Source: Candidatus Lumbricidiphila eiseniae (lineage in GTDB: Bacteria; Actinomycetota; Actinomycetes; Actinomycetales; Microbacteriaceae). Taken from it: a stretch of DNA of 64,000 nucleotides. The stretch is from NCBI GenBank assembly GCA_002529645.1, contig NAEP01000017.1, positions 1 to 64,000 on the forward strand, given 5' to 3'. Below, piece by piece: positions 56,146 through 64,000 of the stretch. The number at the start of each line of letters is the position of its first letter. Position 1 is the stretch's first letter. The translations under genes and the position numbers were made by a program. The notes under the pieces were generated by a model. That model was not told the origin of the DNA and did no database searches. It saw only the letters and a list, made by a program, of their open reading frames with translations.

Positions 56146-56789
56146 AGTTTGCCGGTCTCGGTCATCGGTATTCGGAAACCGAGATCTGGCTATTTCGCCA
56201 ACTGGATACAATATTCGCTCCTCGCACTATGACAGCGTTCGTCGGGCCATCGGGATCGGGAAAATCGACCCTGCTCGATATCGCCGGGCAGGTACTCTCC
56301 CCCGCGGAGGGGCAGGTGTTCCTCTGCAAAGACGATGACTCCCTCTCCCCTCCTGTGACGAGCGACTTTGGCTGGGTACTGCAATCAAACACTGTTCTTG
56401 CAGGACGCACAGCTCTCGACAATGCTGCCCTTGGCCTGCTTGCCAGCGGTATGAGCCATAGACAGGCGCGGAAACGTGCAAGAACCGTACTCGCAGAACT
56501 GGGCCTCGAACACAGGCTTGGCGCACCGGTTTCCGAACTCTCAGGCGGGGAAGTGCAACGCGTGACTATCGCAAGATGCCTGCTATCTCCCGCCCCCATC
56601 ATTCTCGCGGATGAACCAACCGGACAGCTAGATTACGCGAGCACACGGACAGTGGTCGCGGCACTCCGGTCCGCTGCGGAGGCAGGCAAGATCATTCTTC
56701 TTGCCACACACGATCCTGTCGTCGCGCGGGAGTGCGACCGCTCCCTCGTTATTCCGATAGTGAATGAAACGAGACACCATGATCACTAG
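56136..56789 (+). CDS. ABC transporter ATPase (MacB/LolD-like)
   Basis: 217 residues, GTG start. Walker A GPSGSGKST at 37-45, Q-loop VLQSNTVLAG near 81, signature LSGGE at 135-139, Walker B IILADEPTG at 155-163, H-loop ATHD. The class is the MacB/LolD/FtsE-like ATPases that drive export of peptides or lipoproteins together with FtsX-like permeases. The partner permease follows after nine bases. Confidence 0.9.
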   Translation: MHLKFAGLGHRYSETEIWLFRQLDTIFAPRTMTAFVGPSGSGKSTLLDIAGQVLSPAEGQVFLCKDDDSLSPPVTSDFGWVLQSNTVLAGRTALDNAALGLLASGMSHRQARKRARTVLAELGLEHRLGAPVSELSGGEVQRVTIARCLLSPAPIILADEPTGQLDYASTRTVVAALRSAAEAGKIILLATHDPVVARECDRSLVIPIVNETRHHDH

Positions 56790-56798
56790 AGACATCCG

Positions 56799-57851
56799 AT
56801 GAGCACGTTTACGGTTTTCCATGAAGCAATTATGAGCGTTTTTTGCCGTTCCTGGAAATACTTACTTGTTCTTCTGAGTTTGACAGTCTTGTTGAGCGCG
56901 GCCCCCACGTTGAATCTTCTCGTGACGGCTCAAACTGTGCGCACTCTTGAAGCGAGAATTTCCGCCGGATCGAACGTCTTGATAGTGACATCAAACGGCG
57001 GCTCAGTAGATGCAGCCACATGTCTCGCATTGAACTCGAACAGTACAATTCTTCACGCCGGAACAGTCAATTCTCACCGGGTGACAGCTCTTCGTTCGGC
57101 ACCCGGAGCTGTATTCGAGCGGGCCACCGTCAGCCCGGAATATCTAGACATAGTGTCACCCCATCAGCGCAAGTGGACAAATGGCGCATATTTAGGCAGT
57201 GCGATTGCACAAGAGCTTTCTATCTCATTTGATGCCCCCATCGAATTTATGGACGGCCAAAAAACGACCGCGGTTGCCCCAATAAATGATCTTCGCGATG
57301 AAACTCGGAAACGCTGGGTTTTCGTCACACAACCACCTGGCTCGCGCGCATCCGAATGCTGGATCGAAACGAAACCCGGAGCCGCTGATGATATTCGAGC
57401 TCTCATTCCAGGGGTTTTCCATCTGGATAGCGAACTCAAGATCAACACACTTATTGCAAATGATGACTCGGAAATCCGAGACACCTGGAAAACACGGCCC
57501 AGTCAATTCGCCGGAATTACGAGCGGTGTGCTCGCCGCCTTTCTTCTTGCACTCCTGCTCTGGTCGCGGCGAAGTGAATACGCTCTGTACTCGCTTGTAG
57601 GATTCTCCACAGCGGACACCGTGCGCCTTGCTGTTTTCGAGCAACTTTTCTATCTAGTGCCGGCACTGCTCTTGTCGACAGCGGTATGGGGAAACGCATG
57701 GATCTGGTGCACCGGCGGAGAATTGCTCTCACTGCGCACGGCACTAACCCAATCACTATTTGCATATTCTGTCGCCGCCTTGTTGCTCACTATCCCAGCA
57801 CTCTTGATCACCAGAGGAAATCTAGGAAAAGCGGTCCGGAACCACGAATAG
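56799..57851 (+). CDS. ABC transporter permease (FtsX/MacB-like)
   Basis: 350 residues. One N-terminal span (WKYLLVLLSLTVLLSAAPTLNLL), a large extracytoplasmic domain (residues 40-240) and three C-terminal spans (GITSGVLAAFLLALLLW; LFYLVPALLLSTAVWGNAW; FAYSVAALLLTIPALLI). This is the MacB/FtsX topology. The gene is noticeably lower in GC than its neighbours (many AAA, AAT, ATT codons), a sign of transfer. It is the last gene of the cassette; ccsB begins 186 bases on. Confidence 0.75.
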   Translation: MSTFTVFHEAIMSVFCRSWKYLLVLLSLTVLLSAAPTLNLLVTAQTVRTLEARISAGSNVLIVTSNGGSVDAATCLALNSNSTILHAGTVNSHRVTALRSAPGAVFERATVSPEYLDIVSPHQRKWTNGAYLGSAIAQELSISFDAPIEFMDGQKTTAVAPINDLRDETRKRWVFVTQPPGSRASECWIETKPGAADDIRALIPGVFHLDSELKINTLIANDDSEIRDTWKTRPSQFAGITSGVLAAFLLALLLWSRRSEYALYSLVGFSTADTVRLAVFEQLFYLVPALLLSTAVWGNAWIWCTGGELLSLRTALTQSLFAYSVAALLLTIPALLITRGNLGKAVRNHE

Positions 57852-58037
57852 CAAAAACGTCGAAACGGAAAACTCCCAGAACACACCGCCTGATGGCCTG
57901 GACCGGTCTGTCCTCCTCGACTTGCTCAGACACCGACACTCATCACTATCACCGACCGGATCAGGACGCGACGGAAACGATCTACCAGGAATGATCGACA
58001 CAGAAAGAACCCTCAGTAACGCCGTAGGGTAGTACCC

Positions 58038-59048
58038 GTGCAACTATCGCTCGACCAGTTCTCTTTGCTCTGTCTCTATTCGGCGATGGCGGTGTATGCG
58101 CTCGCGTTTATTGCCTACGCAGTGGATCTCGCCGGGCGGGCATCAGCCTCAGTGCTGGCCGAACCGGAAACCGCAGTGACGACGGTCGATGCTCGCCGCC
58201 GATCCGCGCCTCTTCGGATTGGTGTGGCACTGACTGTGCTCGGGTGGCTGCTCCACCTGACCGCAGCGATCACCCGCGGTGTCACAGCGGGTCGGGTGCC
58301 CTGGGCCAATATGTACGAGTTCGCCATGACGGGCACGCTTGTCATGATGACGGTGTTTCTCGTCGTGCTCGGTGTCATGAAACAGGACTTACGATTCGTT
58401 GGCACCTTCATGACCGGGCTCATCGTGGTGTTCCTGGGCCTCTCAGCGGTCAACTTCTACGTCAGTCCGACGCCGCTCCCACCCGCTCTGCAATCGCCGT
58501 GGCTGATCATTCACGTGTTTGTTGCTACCTCCGCGGTCGGATTCTTCTCGGTGGGCTTCGCACTCTCAGTGCTGCAGCTCATGCAGGCACGACGGGAGAC
58601 CCGAGCCCGGCAGGAAACTCTGGCCCGACAGGAAGCCCAGGCCCGGCAGGAAGCCCAGGCCCGGCAGGAAGCCCAGCCCCGACAGGAGACCCCGGCACGG
58701 GACATCCCGAAGCGCTCGTTCCTGACGAGCCTCCCAGACCCAGAAACACTCGAACGGCTTGCGTATCGGGTCAACATCGTCGGATTCATCCTCTGGACCT
58801 TCACTCTCATGGCCGGTGCCATCTGGGCAGAGAAAGCATGGGGTCGCTACTGGGGGTGGGACACCAAGGAGGTATGGACCTTCATCATTTGGGTGGTCTG
58901 GGCCGGATACCTGCACGCGCGGTCTACCCGCGGGTGGCGCGGTACCCGCTCATCGTGGTTGGCGATTGTCGGATTCACAACGATTATTTTCAATTTCACG
59001 ATCGTGAACCTGTTCTTCAAGGGACTGCACGCTTATTCGGGGCTGTGA
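58038..59048 (+). CDS. ccsB: Cytochrome c biogenesis protein CcsB/ResC (haem handling)
   Basis: 336 residues, eight membrane segments. Haem-handling WWD motif WGRYWGWDTKEVWTFIIWVVWAGYLHARS near 273-300, with flanking His. Acts with ResB to ligate haem to cytochrome c. A cytoplasmic loop (about 186-225) holds a tandem ARQEA/ARQET expansion encoded by an 18-bp minisatellite (58603-58700); other CcsB proteins have no such repeat. Separated from resB by the inserted cassette. Confidence 0.94.
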   Translation: MQLSLDQFSLLCLYSAMAVYALAFIAYAVDLAGRASASVLAEPETAVTTVDARRRSAPLRIGVALTVLGWLLHLTAAITRGVTAGRVPWANMYEFAMTGTLVMMTVFLVVLGVMKQDLRFVGTFMTGLIVVFLGLSAVNFYVSPTPLPPALQSPWLIIHVFVATSAVGFFSVGFALSVLQLMQARRETRARQETLARQEAQARQEAQARQEAQPRQETPARDIPKRSFLTSLPDPETLERLAYRVNIVGFILWTFTLMAGAIWAEKAWGRYWGWDTKEVWTFIIWVVWAGYLHARSTRGWRGTRSSWLAIVGFTTIIFNFTIVNLFFKGLHAYSGL

Positions 59049-59089
59049 CCGACGCAGCACCGCAGTTACCGCACACCGAAGACCGGTGA

Positions 59090-60100
59090 TTACCGGCCCC
59101 CGCCCGCGGTAGTAAGGAGCGCGTGGCAACGCGAGAGCCTCGCTACCCACCATTGCGCGCGATCGTGAGCCACCGCATAGCGCTCCAACAGGTCGTTATC
59201 GACCGTCACACGGCCCGTCGGAATACACCCATCAATGGGATGCAGCGGGGTTTTCACAACATCAGCGGCAAGCAGCGATGCCGTGCCGAGCCCACAGTCG
59301 TAGGGCAGATCGGGGAGGGACGCCGCAAGCGCCGCCCCCATTGCCAAACCAACGCTCGTATCAAGTGCACTCGACACGGTGACGGGCAAACCGGCCCCAG
59401 CCACGATCGTAAGAGCCGCTCGGATGCCACCGAGCGGAGCCGCCTTGACAACGAGAAGATCCACGGCTCCCGACGCCGCAACAGCGAGCGGGTCAGAGGC
59501 GCGACGGACACTCTCATCGGCGGCGATCGGGATATCCATGTAGGCGGTTCGCTCGCGCAGTTCTGCGAGCTCGGCGACACTGGCACACGGTTGTTCGACG
59601 TATTCCAGGTCACACGGCGCGAGCGCGTGCAGAGCGTGCTCGGCCTCGTCAATGTTCCAGCCGCCGTTGGCATCCACTCGGATACGTCCTTCTGGACCCA
59701 GCAGTTCGCGGACCGCACGAACCCGTGCAACATCGTCGGCGAGGGTCTGATCGCCACCTGCGACCTTGACCTTTGCGGTGCGACATCCCGGAAACTTCGA
59801 AAGAATTGCCGCAACCTCGTGGGGCTGCACCGCGGGAACAGTCGCGTTGACCCGGATGCGGTCGCGCAGCGGGGTCGGGGTCGGGTTCCAACCGTAGTCG
59901 ATTGCTGCCGCTAGCCAGTTGGATGCCTCGTTGTCGTCATACTCCGTGAACGGCGCAAACTCTGTCCAGCCGACCGGCCCCCGCATGAGCATCGCCTCGC
60001 GCACCCGAATCCCCCGGAACCGGGTCACAAGAGGAAGCGCAACAACCCGCGCCGTCGCGAGAAGATCCGCTAACGCAACAGTGGTCACCTGAACGGTCAT
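59090..60100 (-). CDS. menC: o-Succinylbenzoate synthase
   Basis: 336 residues, enolase superfamily. It dehydrates SHCHC to o-succinylbenzoate in menaquinone synthesis. Catalytic Lys pair in TAKVKVAGG near residue 115 and LVVKAAPLGG near 220; metal ligands in IRVDANGGWN near 146, EYVEQPC near 172 and PIAADESVR near 195. The opposite strand carries menB and menE, so the menaquinone genes face both ways. Ends 41 bases from ccsB. Confidence 0.94.
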   Translation of the reverse strand: MTVQVTTVALADLLATARVVALPLVTRFRGIRVREAMLMRGPVGWTEFAPFTEYDDNEASNWLAAAIDYGWNPTPTPLRDRIRVNATVPAVQPHEVAAILSKFPGCRTAKVKVAGGDQTLADDVARVRAVRELLGPEGRIRVDANGGWNIDEAEHALHALAPCDLEYVEQPCASVAELAELRERTAYMDIPIAADESVRRASDPLAVAASGAVDLLVVKAAPLGGIRAALTIVAGAGLPVTVSSALDTSVGLAMGAALAASLPDLPYDCGLGTASLLAADVVKTPLHPIDGCIPTGRVTVDNDLLERYAVAHDRAQWWVARLSRCHALLTTAGGGR

Positions 60101-60200
60101 AGAAGAAGCTTAGGGTTGCTCCGGGCGTGTCACACACGCCACCCTGTGCGGTGCTGGACTGGCTTCATGGAGTCCAACCCCGCCTCGATAGGCTGAACGC

Positions 60201-61163
60201 ATGTCGGAAACGGTGTCTGAACTCTTTGACGCGAGCGTGTGGGTGGAGGCCGCAGGGCGGATCTCCGAGACATCCGAACTCAGTGATATCACGTACCATC
60301 TCTCGACCGATGGGCGCATTGCGCGGATTGCATTCAACCGCCCGGAGGTGCGCAACGCCTTTCGACCGCACACCGTTGACGAACTGTATCGAGCCCTTGA
60401 TGACGCGAGAATGGATTCGCGCGTGGGTGTTATCCTGCTCACGGGAAACGGGCCGAGCCCCCGGGACGGCGGCTGGGCCTTCTGTTCCGGCGGTGACCAG
60501 CGAGTGCGCGGGCGCGATGGCTACCGCTACCACAACACCGTCTCAGACGCTGGGCAGGCTCCGGGCGGCATTGACAGCGGGGAACATCGTTCCTTGTCCG
60601 CTGCTCGGCTCGGGCGGCTGCACATTTTGGAAGTACAACGGCTTATCCGCTTCATGCCAAAGGTTGTCATCGCGGTGGTTCCTGGCTGGGCAGCGGGAGG
60701 CGGACATTCGCTGCATGTTGTGTGCGATCTCACGATCGCCAGTGGCGAGCACGGACGGTTCAAGCAGACCGATGCCGATGTGGGCTCCTTTGATGCGGGC
60801 TACGGCAGCGCCTACTTCGCCCGCCAGATCGGGCAAAAATTCGCCCGCGAGGTCTTTTTTCTCGCCGAAGAATACTCGGCACAGCGGGCATACGAGATGG
60901 GCGCGGTCAACCGGGTTGCCCCGCACGCCGAGCTCGAAAAACAAGCAATCGGGATGGCCCGCACCATCCTCACCAAATCACCGACCGCGATTCGAATGCT
61001 GAAGTTCGCCTTCAATGCCGTCGATGACGGCCTGGTCGGCCAGCAACTCTTCGCGGGCGAGGCAACCCGGCTCGCCTACGGCACGGACGAAGCCGTCGAG
61101 GGTCGCGATTCATTTCTCGACAAACGCGACCCAGACTGGTCGCCGTTTCCCTGGCACTTCTGA
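60201..61163 (+). CDS. menB: 1,4-Dihydroxy-2-naphthoyl-CoA synthase
   Basis: 320 residues, crotonase fold with the N-terminal extension typical of actinobacterial MenB. It cyclises o-succinylbenzoyl-CoA. Motifs: RPEVRNAFRPHTVDELYRAL, AFCSGGDQRVRG (oxyanion, near 98), VPGWAAGGGHSLHVVCDLTIAS near 160, FDAGYGSAYFARQIG and the C-terminal DPDWSPFPWHF, which completes the active site in MenB hexamers. Next gene menE starts after two bases. Confidence 0.96.
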   Translation: MSETVSELFDASVWVEAAGRISETSELSDITYHLSTDGRIARIAFNRPEVRNAFRPHTVDELYRALDDARMDSRVGVILLTGNGPSPRDGGWAFCSGGDQRVRGRDGYRYHNTVSDAGQAPGGIDSGEHRSLSAARLGRLHILEVQRLIRFMPKVVIAVVPGWAAGGGHSLHVVCDLTIASGEHGRFKQTDADVGSFDAGYGSAYFARQIGQKFAREVFFLAEEYSAQRAYEMGAVNRVAPHAELEKQAIGMARTILTKSPTAIRMLKFAFNAVDDGLVGQQLFAGEATRLAYGTDEAVEGRDSFLDKRDPDWSPFPWHF

Positions 61164-61165
61164 CG

Positions 61166-62434
61166 ATGAAACCCCTCCATCGTGTGGTGGCACGGGATAT
61201 TCCTGCCCTGGCCGGAGCACTGCGAGCCGCCCTCGAGGGTGGCCCAGCCGTCTGGCCGGTGCCGGATGCCACACCACCGAGCTCTGCCCGAGCCATCCCT
61301 GACACCGACCCCGACCCCGACCCCAACCGTGCTACCGACCCCAACCCCGACCGTGCCACGGGCCCCGACCACCTCTCCAACCCCGACACCGTCCCCGACG
61401 ACATCGCGCTCGTCGTCGAAACCAGTGGTTCGACCGCCGCTCCCAAACGGGTCATGCTCTCGGCAAGCGCCCTCCGCTCAAGCTGCACGGGGGTGGTGTC
61501 TGAGCTGGGTGGGCACGGCCAGTGGTTGCTAGCACTGCCCGCACACTACATCGCCGGAGCGCAGGTGGTTATTCGGTCGATCCTCGCCGGATGTGACCCC
61601 CTTGTTCTGCCGGGAGAGCACTTTGACGTCGCAGAGTTCACGGCGGCGACCAGCGCGCTCGATCCATCCCGTCGCCGGTACACGTCGCTGATACCCGCGC
61701 AACTGGCGCGCGTCCTCGCAGCGGCGGAGACCGACACGGGGGCCTCCGACGCGCTCCGATCGTTTGATCGCATCCTCATCGGAGGTCAGGCACCGTCTCC
61801 CACGCTGTGCTCCGCGGCGACTCGGCTCGGCGTCCGACTGAGCGTAACCTACGGATCGAGCGAAACCGCGGGTGGCTGCGTCTACGACGGCCGACCACTG
61901 CCCGGCGTCCGGGTCAGGATCCTCGGTGGCGACATTGAACTGGCGGGGCCATCCCTTGCAGAGGGATACCTCGGCGACTCGGAACGCACGTCCGCCGCGT
62001 TTGTCGTTGACCCCGACGGCACGCGCTGGTACCGCACGCGAGACAGGGGGGATGTCGCGGCCGATGGCACGCTCACCGTTCACGGTCGGGCAGATGATGT
62101 GTTTATTTCCGGGGGGCTCAAAGTGGAACGAGCCGAGGTAGAGCGGGCGATTCGGCGCGTCCCCGAACTCGCGGACGCGCTGATTGTGATTGTTCCGCAC
62201 GCAGTCTGGGGGCAACGAGCGATCGTTCTGGTTGAGAGCGGTGAAACAGCGCCAGCGGGCCATCCCGATGAAGCGGCTCTGCTCACCGCCGCCCTCGCGG
62301 CTACTGATTCCGCGGGCCTTGGCGTCGCGGCACGACCAACCCGAGTCCTCCGGGTTGCTGCGTTTCCACGTCTGAGTTCTGGGAAACCGGATATGCGACT
62401 GCTTACCACCACCGTCACCGCGACCCTCGTGTGA
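61166..62434 (+). CDS. menE: o-Succinylbenzoate-CoA ligase
   Basis: 422 residues, acyl-adenylating family. P-loop VETSGSTAAPKRVMLSASAL near residue 90, LPAHYIAGAQV near 122, YGSSETAGGCVYDGRPLPGV near 232, and the hinge RTRDRGDVAADGTLTVHGRADDVFISGGLKVERAEVE near 292. Shortened N-terminus compared with typical ligases. A tandem Asp-Pro/Asn-Pro repeat (residues 48-80), encoded by an imperfect minisatellite (61299-61390), precedes the catalytic core and is unusual. Coupled to menB. Confidence 0.93.
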   Translation: MKPLHRVVARDIPALAGALRAALEGGPAVWPVPDATPPSSARAIPDTDPDPDPNRATDPNPDRATGPDHLSNPDTVPDDIALVVETSGSTAAPKRVMLSASALRSSCTGVVSELGGHGQWLLALPAHYIAGAQVVIRSILAGCDPLVLPGEHFDVAEFTAATSALDPSRRRYTSLIPAQLARVLAAAETDTGASDALRSFDRILIGGQAPSPTLCSAATRLGVRLSVTYGSSETAGGCVYDGRPLPGVRVRILGGDIELAGPSLAEGYLGDSERTSAAFVVDPDGTRWYRTRDRGDVAADGTLTVHGRADDVFISGGLKVERAEVERAIRRVPELADALIVIVPHAVWGQRAIVLVESGETAPAGHPDEAALLTAALAATDSAGLGVAARPTRVLRVAAFPRLSSGKPDMRLLTTTVTATLV

Positions 62435-62542
62435 CACAACGGCGGAATTCCGGCGACCGGGGGTCAGCGCCCATTGACGAGGTGCGCGCGGCAACCGAAT
62501 GACACCCCAGCAACCGGGCACCATCTTGCGCGGCCAGCACCG

Positions 62543-64000
62543 TTAGCGTGCCAGTGGAATTTCCAGGATCCGCGGGCCCGTGATCGGAAGCGCCAACTGC
62601 TCCACTAGTTCACCTCGATTTGTGGCACGAGCAAACTCCCAGTCATACGCCGTTGCCAACGCCGCAAAATCGACCCGCTGCGGGGTGTACATCACACGAT
62701 CAAACGCCTCAGTGTCGATCGGTGCGGGGGTCGCCAGGGTGTCAAAGATGGTGCCACCTCCGTCATTGCCAACGATCACCAGCACCCGTGGTCGGGGTTC
62801 GGCGTCGCCGAGCAACAGCGACCCGGCATCGTGCAGGAGCGCAAGGTCGCCGAGCACGACCCTGGTAACCGCCCCGCTTGCCACCGCGATCCCCAGTGCC
62901 GTCGCAACCGTACCGTCGATACCGGCGAGTCCTCGGTTTGCGTGGGAGGGAATCCGGCGCCCCGACACCACACGATCAGCCTCGCGAATAAGCCGGGACG
63001 CGCCCCACACCAGCCGATCGTGCGGCCAGGATGTCGCCCACACGGCGGTCACGAGCATCCGTCGATCAAGCGGTTCGCGAAGCGTGTCAAGCTGCGCACG
63101 CACATACGCGCGTTGTGCCGCGAAGTCAGTCACATGCCCGGTCTCATCAACCCCGCTACGAAGCCCGGGGCGGACGGGATTCTCGAGGTCAACAACCGCA
63201 CGACCGGCTGCGAGCCACCGTCGCAACCAGTCCCGCTCGGCATCATCGAGCGGATGTCCCTCCGTGGTCACCGCTCGCTCAAACCGTACAACCCGGCGTC
63301 CCGGGTTGTACCACTCAACCCCGTTCTCGGCGACCACAATGCTCTCCACACCGGGTCGTTGGATGAGCTGTGGAATCTCACGGGACAGCGTGGGGTGACC
63401 GAACACCACGACTCGCTGCACGCTCGTGACCAGGGCATCATCCGCCAGCACCTCTCGATATCCGGGCACGAGGTTCGGGCCGAATCGGGCACCGCTGGTG
63501 ACCTCGGCAATGAGCGGCCAGCCGCCCGTTCGAGCGAACTCCTCGGCGGCGGCACCGGCACCGGCACCGGCAATGACAACGGTTCCCGGTGCTCGCGAAA
63601 TCGTTGCGGTTTCCTCTGTTGCTCCCGCGTGCGGGGGTAACAGTGACTGTAGAGCAGGCCAAGACCACCCTCGCAACCGGGCCCCCGACAGCGGCTCTCC
63701 AAGCTGCACATTGACATGCACCGGTCCCGGCCCGGGTGTGGGGCACACTGGCCTATCCTCTGCCAGACCGCGGGCCGCAGCGACCGCAGCGACCGCGTAT
63801 CCCTCGGCTGCGGTTACCTCGTGCGCCGCACCGTCGGGTGTCGGAATGTCCCATTCCCGCCGCACCTCCGACTGAAACATCCCCGGTTGTTTCGTGGTTT
63901 GATTCGATCGGATGCCCCGCAACTGTGCCGGACGATCTGCGGACAGAACAATGAGCGGAACTCCGGCGTGGTGTGCCTCCAGCACGGCGGGATGAAGATT
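62543..64000 (-). CDS. menD: SEPHCHC synthase MenD (partial, N-terminus off right edge)
   Basis: At least 485 residues visible; the frame continues past the window end (NLHPAVLEAHHAGVPLIVLSADRP reads in from the edge), so about 80-100 N-terminal residues are missing. It is the thiamine diphosphate enzyme that starts the menaquinone branch by joining 2-oxoglutarate and isochorismate. Visible: RPAQLRGIRSNQTTKQPGMF near the start, a central domain, and the C-terminal ThDP region GLAGIDGTVATALGIAV and LGDLALLHDAGSLLL (metal and ThDP binding). Confidence 0.93.
   Translation of the reverse strand, partial: NLHPAVLEAHHAGVPLIVLSADRPAQLRGIRSNQTTKQPGMFQSEVRREWDIPTPDGAAHEVTAAEGYAVAAVAAARGLAEDRPVCPTPGPGPVHVNVQLGEPLSGARLRGWSWPALQSLLPPHAGATEETATISRAPGTVVIAGAGAGAAAEEFARTGGWPLIAEVTSGARFGPNLVPGYREVLADDALVTSVQRVVVFGHPTLSREIPQLIQRPGVESIVVAENGVEWYNPGRRVVRFERAVTTEGHPLDDAERDWLRRWLAAGRAVVDLENPVRPGLRSGVDETGHVTDFAAQRAYVRAQLDTLREPLDRRMLVTAVWATSWPHDRLVWGASRLIREADRVVSGRRIPSHANRGLAGIDGTVATALGIAVASGAVTRVVLGDLALLHDAGSLLLGDAEPRPRVLVIVGNDGGGTIFDTLATPAPIDTEAFDRVMYTPQRVDFAALATAYDWEFARATNRGELVEQLALPITGPRILEIPLAR

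Overview
The window reads as a chromosomal segment of a high-GC actinobacterium, order Micrococcales and probably Microbacteriaceae-like. The reasons are the fhaA-fhaB-pstP-rodA-pbpA-pknA-pknB cell-wall signalling operon with crgA, a class E sortase, trpG/pabA and ppiA beside it (the set found near oriC in actinobacteria), the NucS mismatch endonuclease, the small ribosomal protein bS22, an archaeal-type AspRS, and a menaquinone plus System II cytochrome c block. The family-level placement is an inference.

Layout. 1-3066: a giant secreted repeat protein on the minus strand, open at the left edge, made of YVTN beta-propeller repeats and duplicated Ala/Ser-rich linkers; it is translationally coupled to an unknown 127-aa gene. 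3100-4600: a transposon graveyard with IS256-like and IS30-like remnants. 4611-15304: housekeeping genes (glyS; an esterase paired with an MprF-like lipid aminoacyltransferase; pepO; MFS; nucS; a HAD phosphatase). 15339-19010: efeB-efeO-efeU iron uptake under an IdeR/DtxR-type box. 19131-20489: two conserved proteins of unknown function and tRNA-Leu(CAG). 20796-29602: the seven-gene cell-wall/kinase operon. 29768-33988: pabA, a 52-aa membrane protein, sortase, crgA, rhomboid, ppiA and a conserved membrane protein. 34000-38800: repeats, a broken Fic gene, NUDIX, cytochrome b, a Bcr-type exporter and an AT-rich gene-poor stretch. 38814-44791: ABC exporter, xylA-xylB, Gfo/Idh/MocA oxidoreductase. 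44987-48427: rplJ-rplL with an L10 leader, purA, an ArsR-type regulator, bS22. 48524-59048: glutaredoxin-like protein, AspRS, histidine phosphatase and the tlpA-ccdA-resB-ccsB cytochrome c system, split by a foreign-looking cassette (54266-57851) of a 56-aa secreted peptide, a lipoprotein, a periplasmic adaptor, an ABC ATPase and a permease. 59090-64000: menC, menB, menE and menD (menD open at the right edge).

The most unusual observation is in the intergenic DNA. At 29647-29735 and 40761-40849 there are isolated pairs of 28-bp direct repeats, unrelated to each other, each pair separated by exactly 33 bp (61-bp period). This is the footprint expected from off-target spacer integration by a type I-E Cas1-Cas2 complex (a 'neo-CRISPR'). 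Two decayed pairs with nearly the same spacing lie at 3736-3824 and 34838-34924. No cas genes are in the window, so this stays a hypothesis.

The second candidate system is the cassette between resB and ccsB, which looks like a peptide-export or bacteriocin-type module. Several genes (the YVTN protein, ccsB, menE, efeB) also carry in-frame minisatellite-like expansions.
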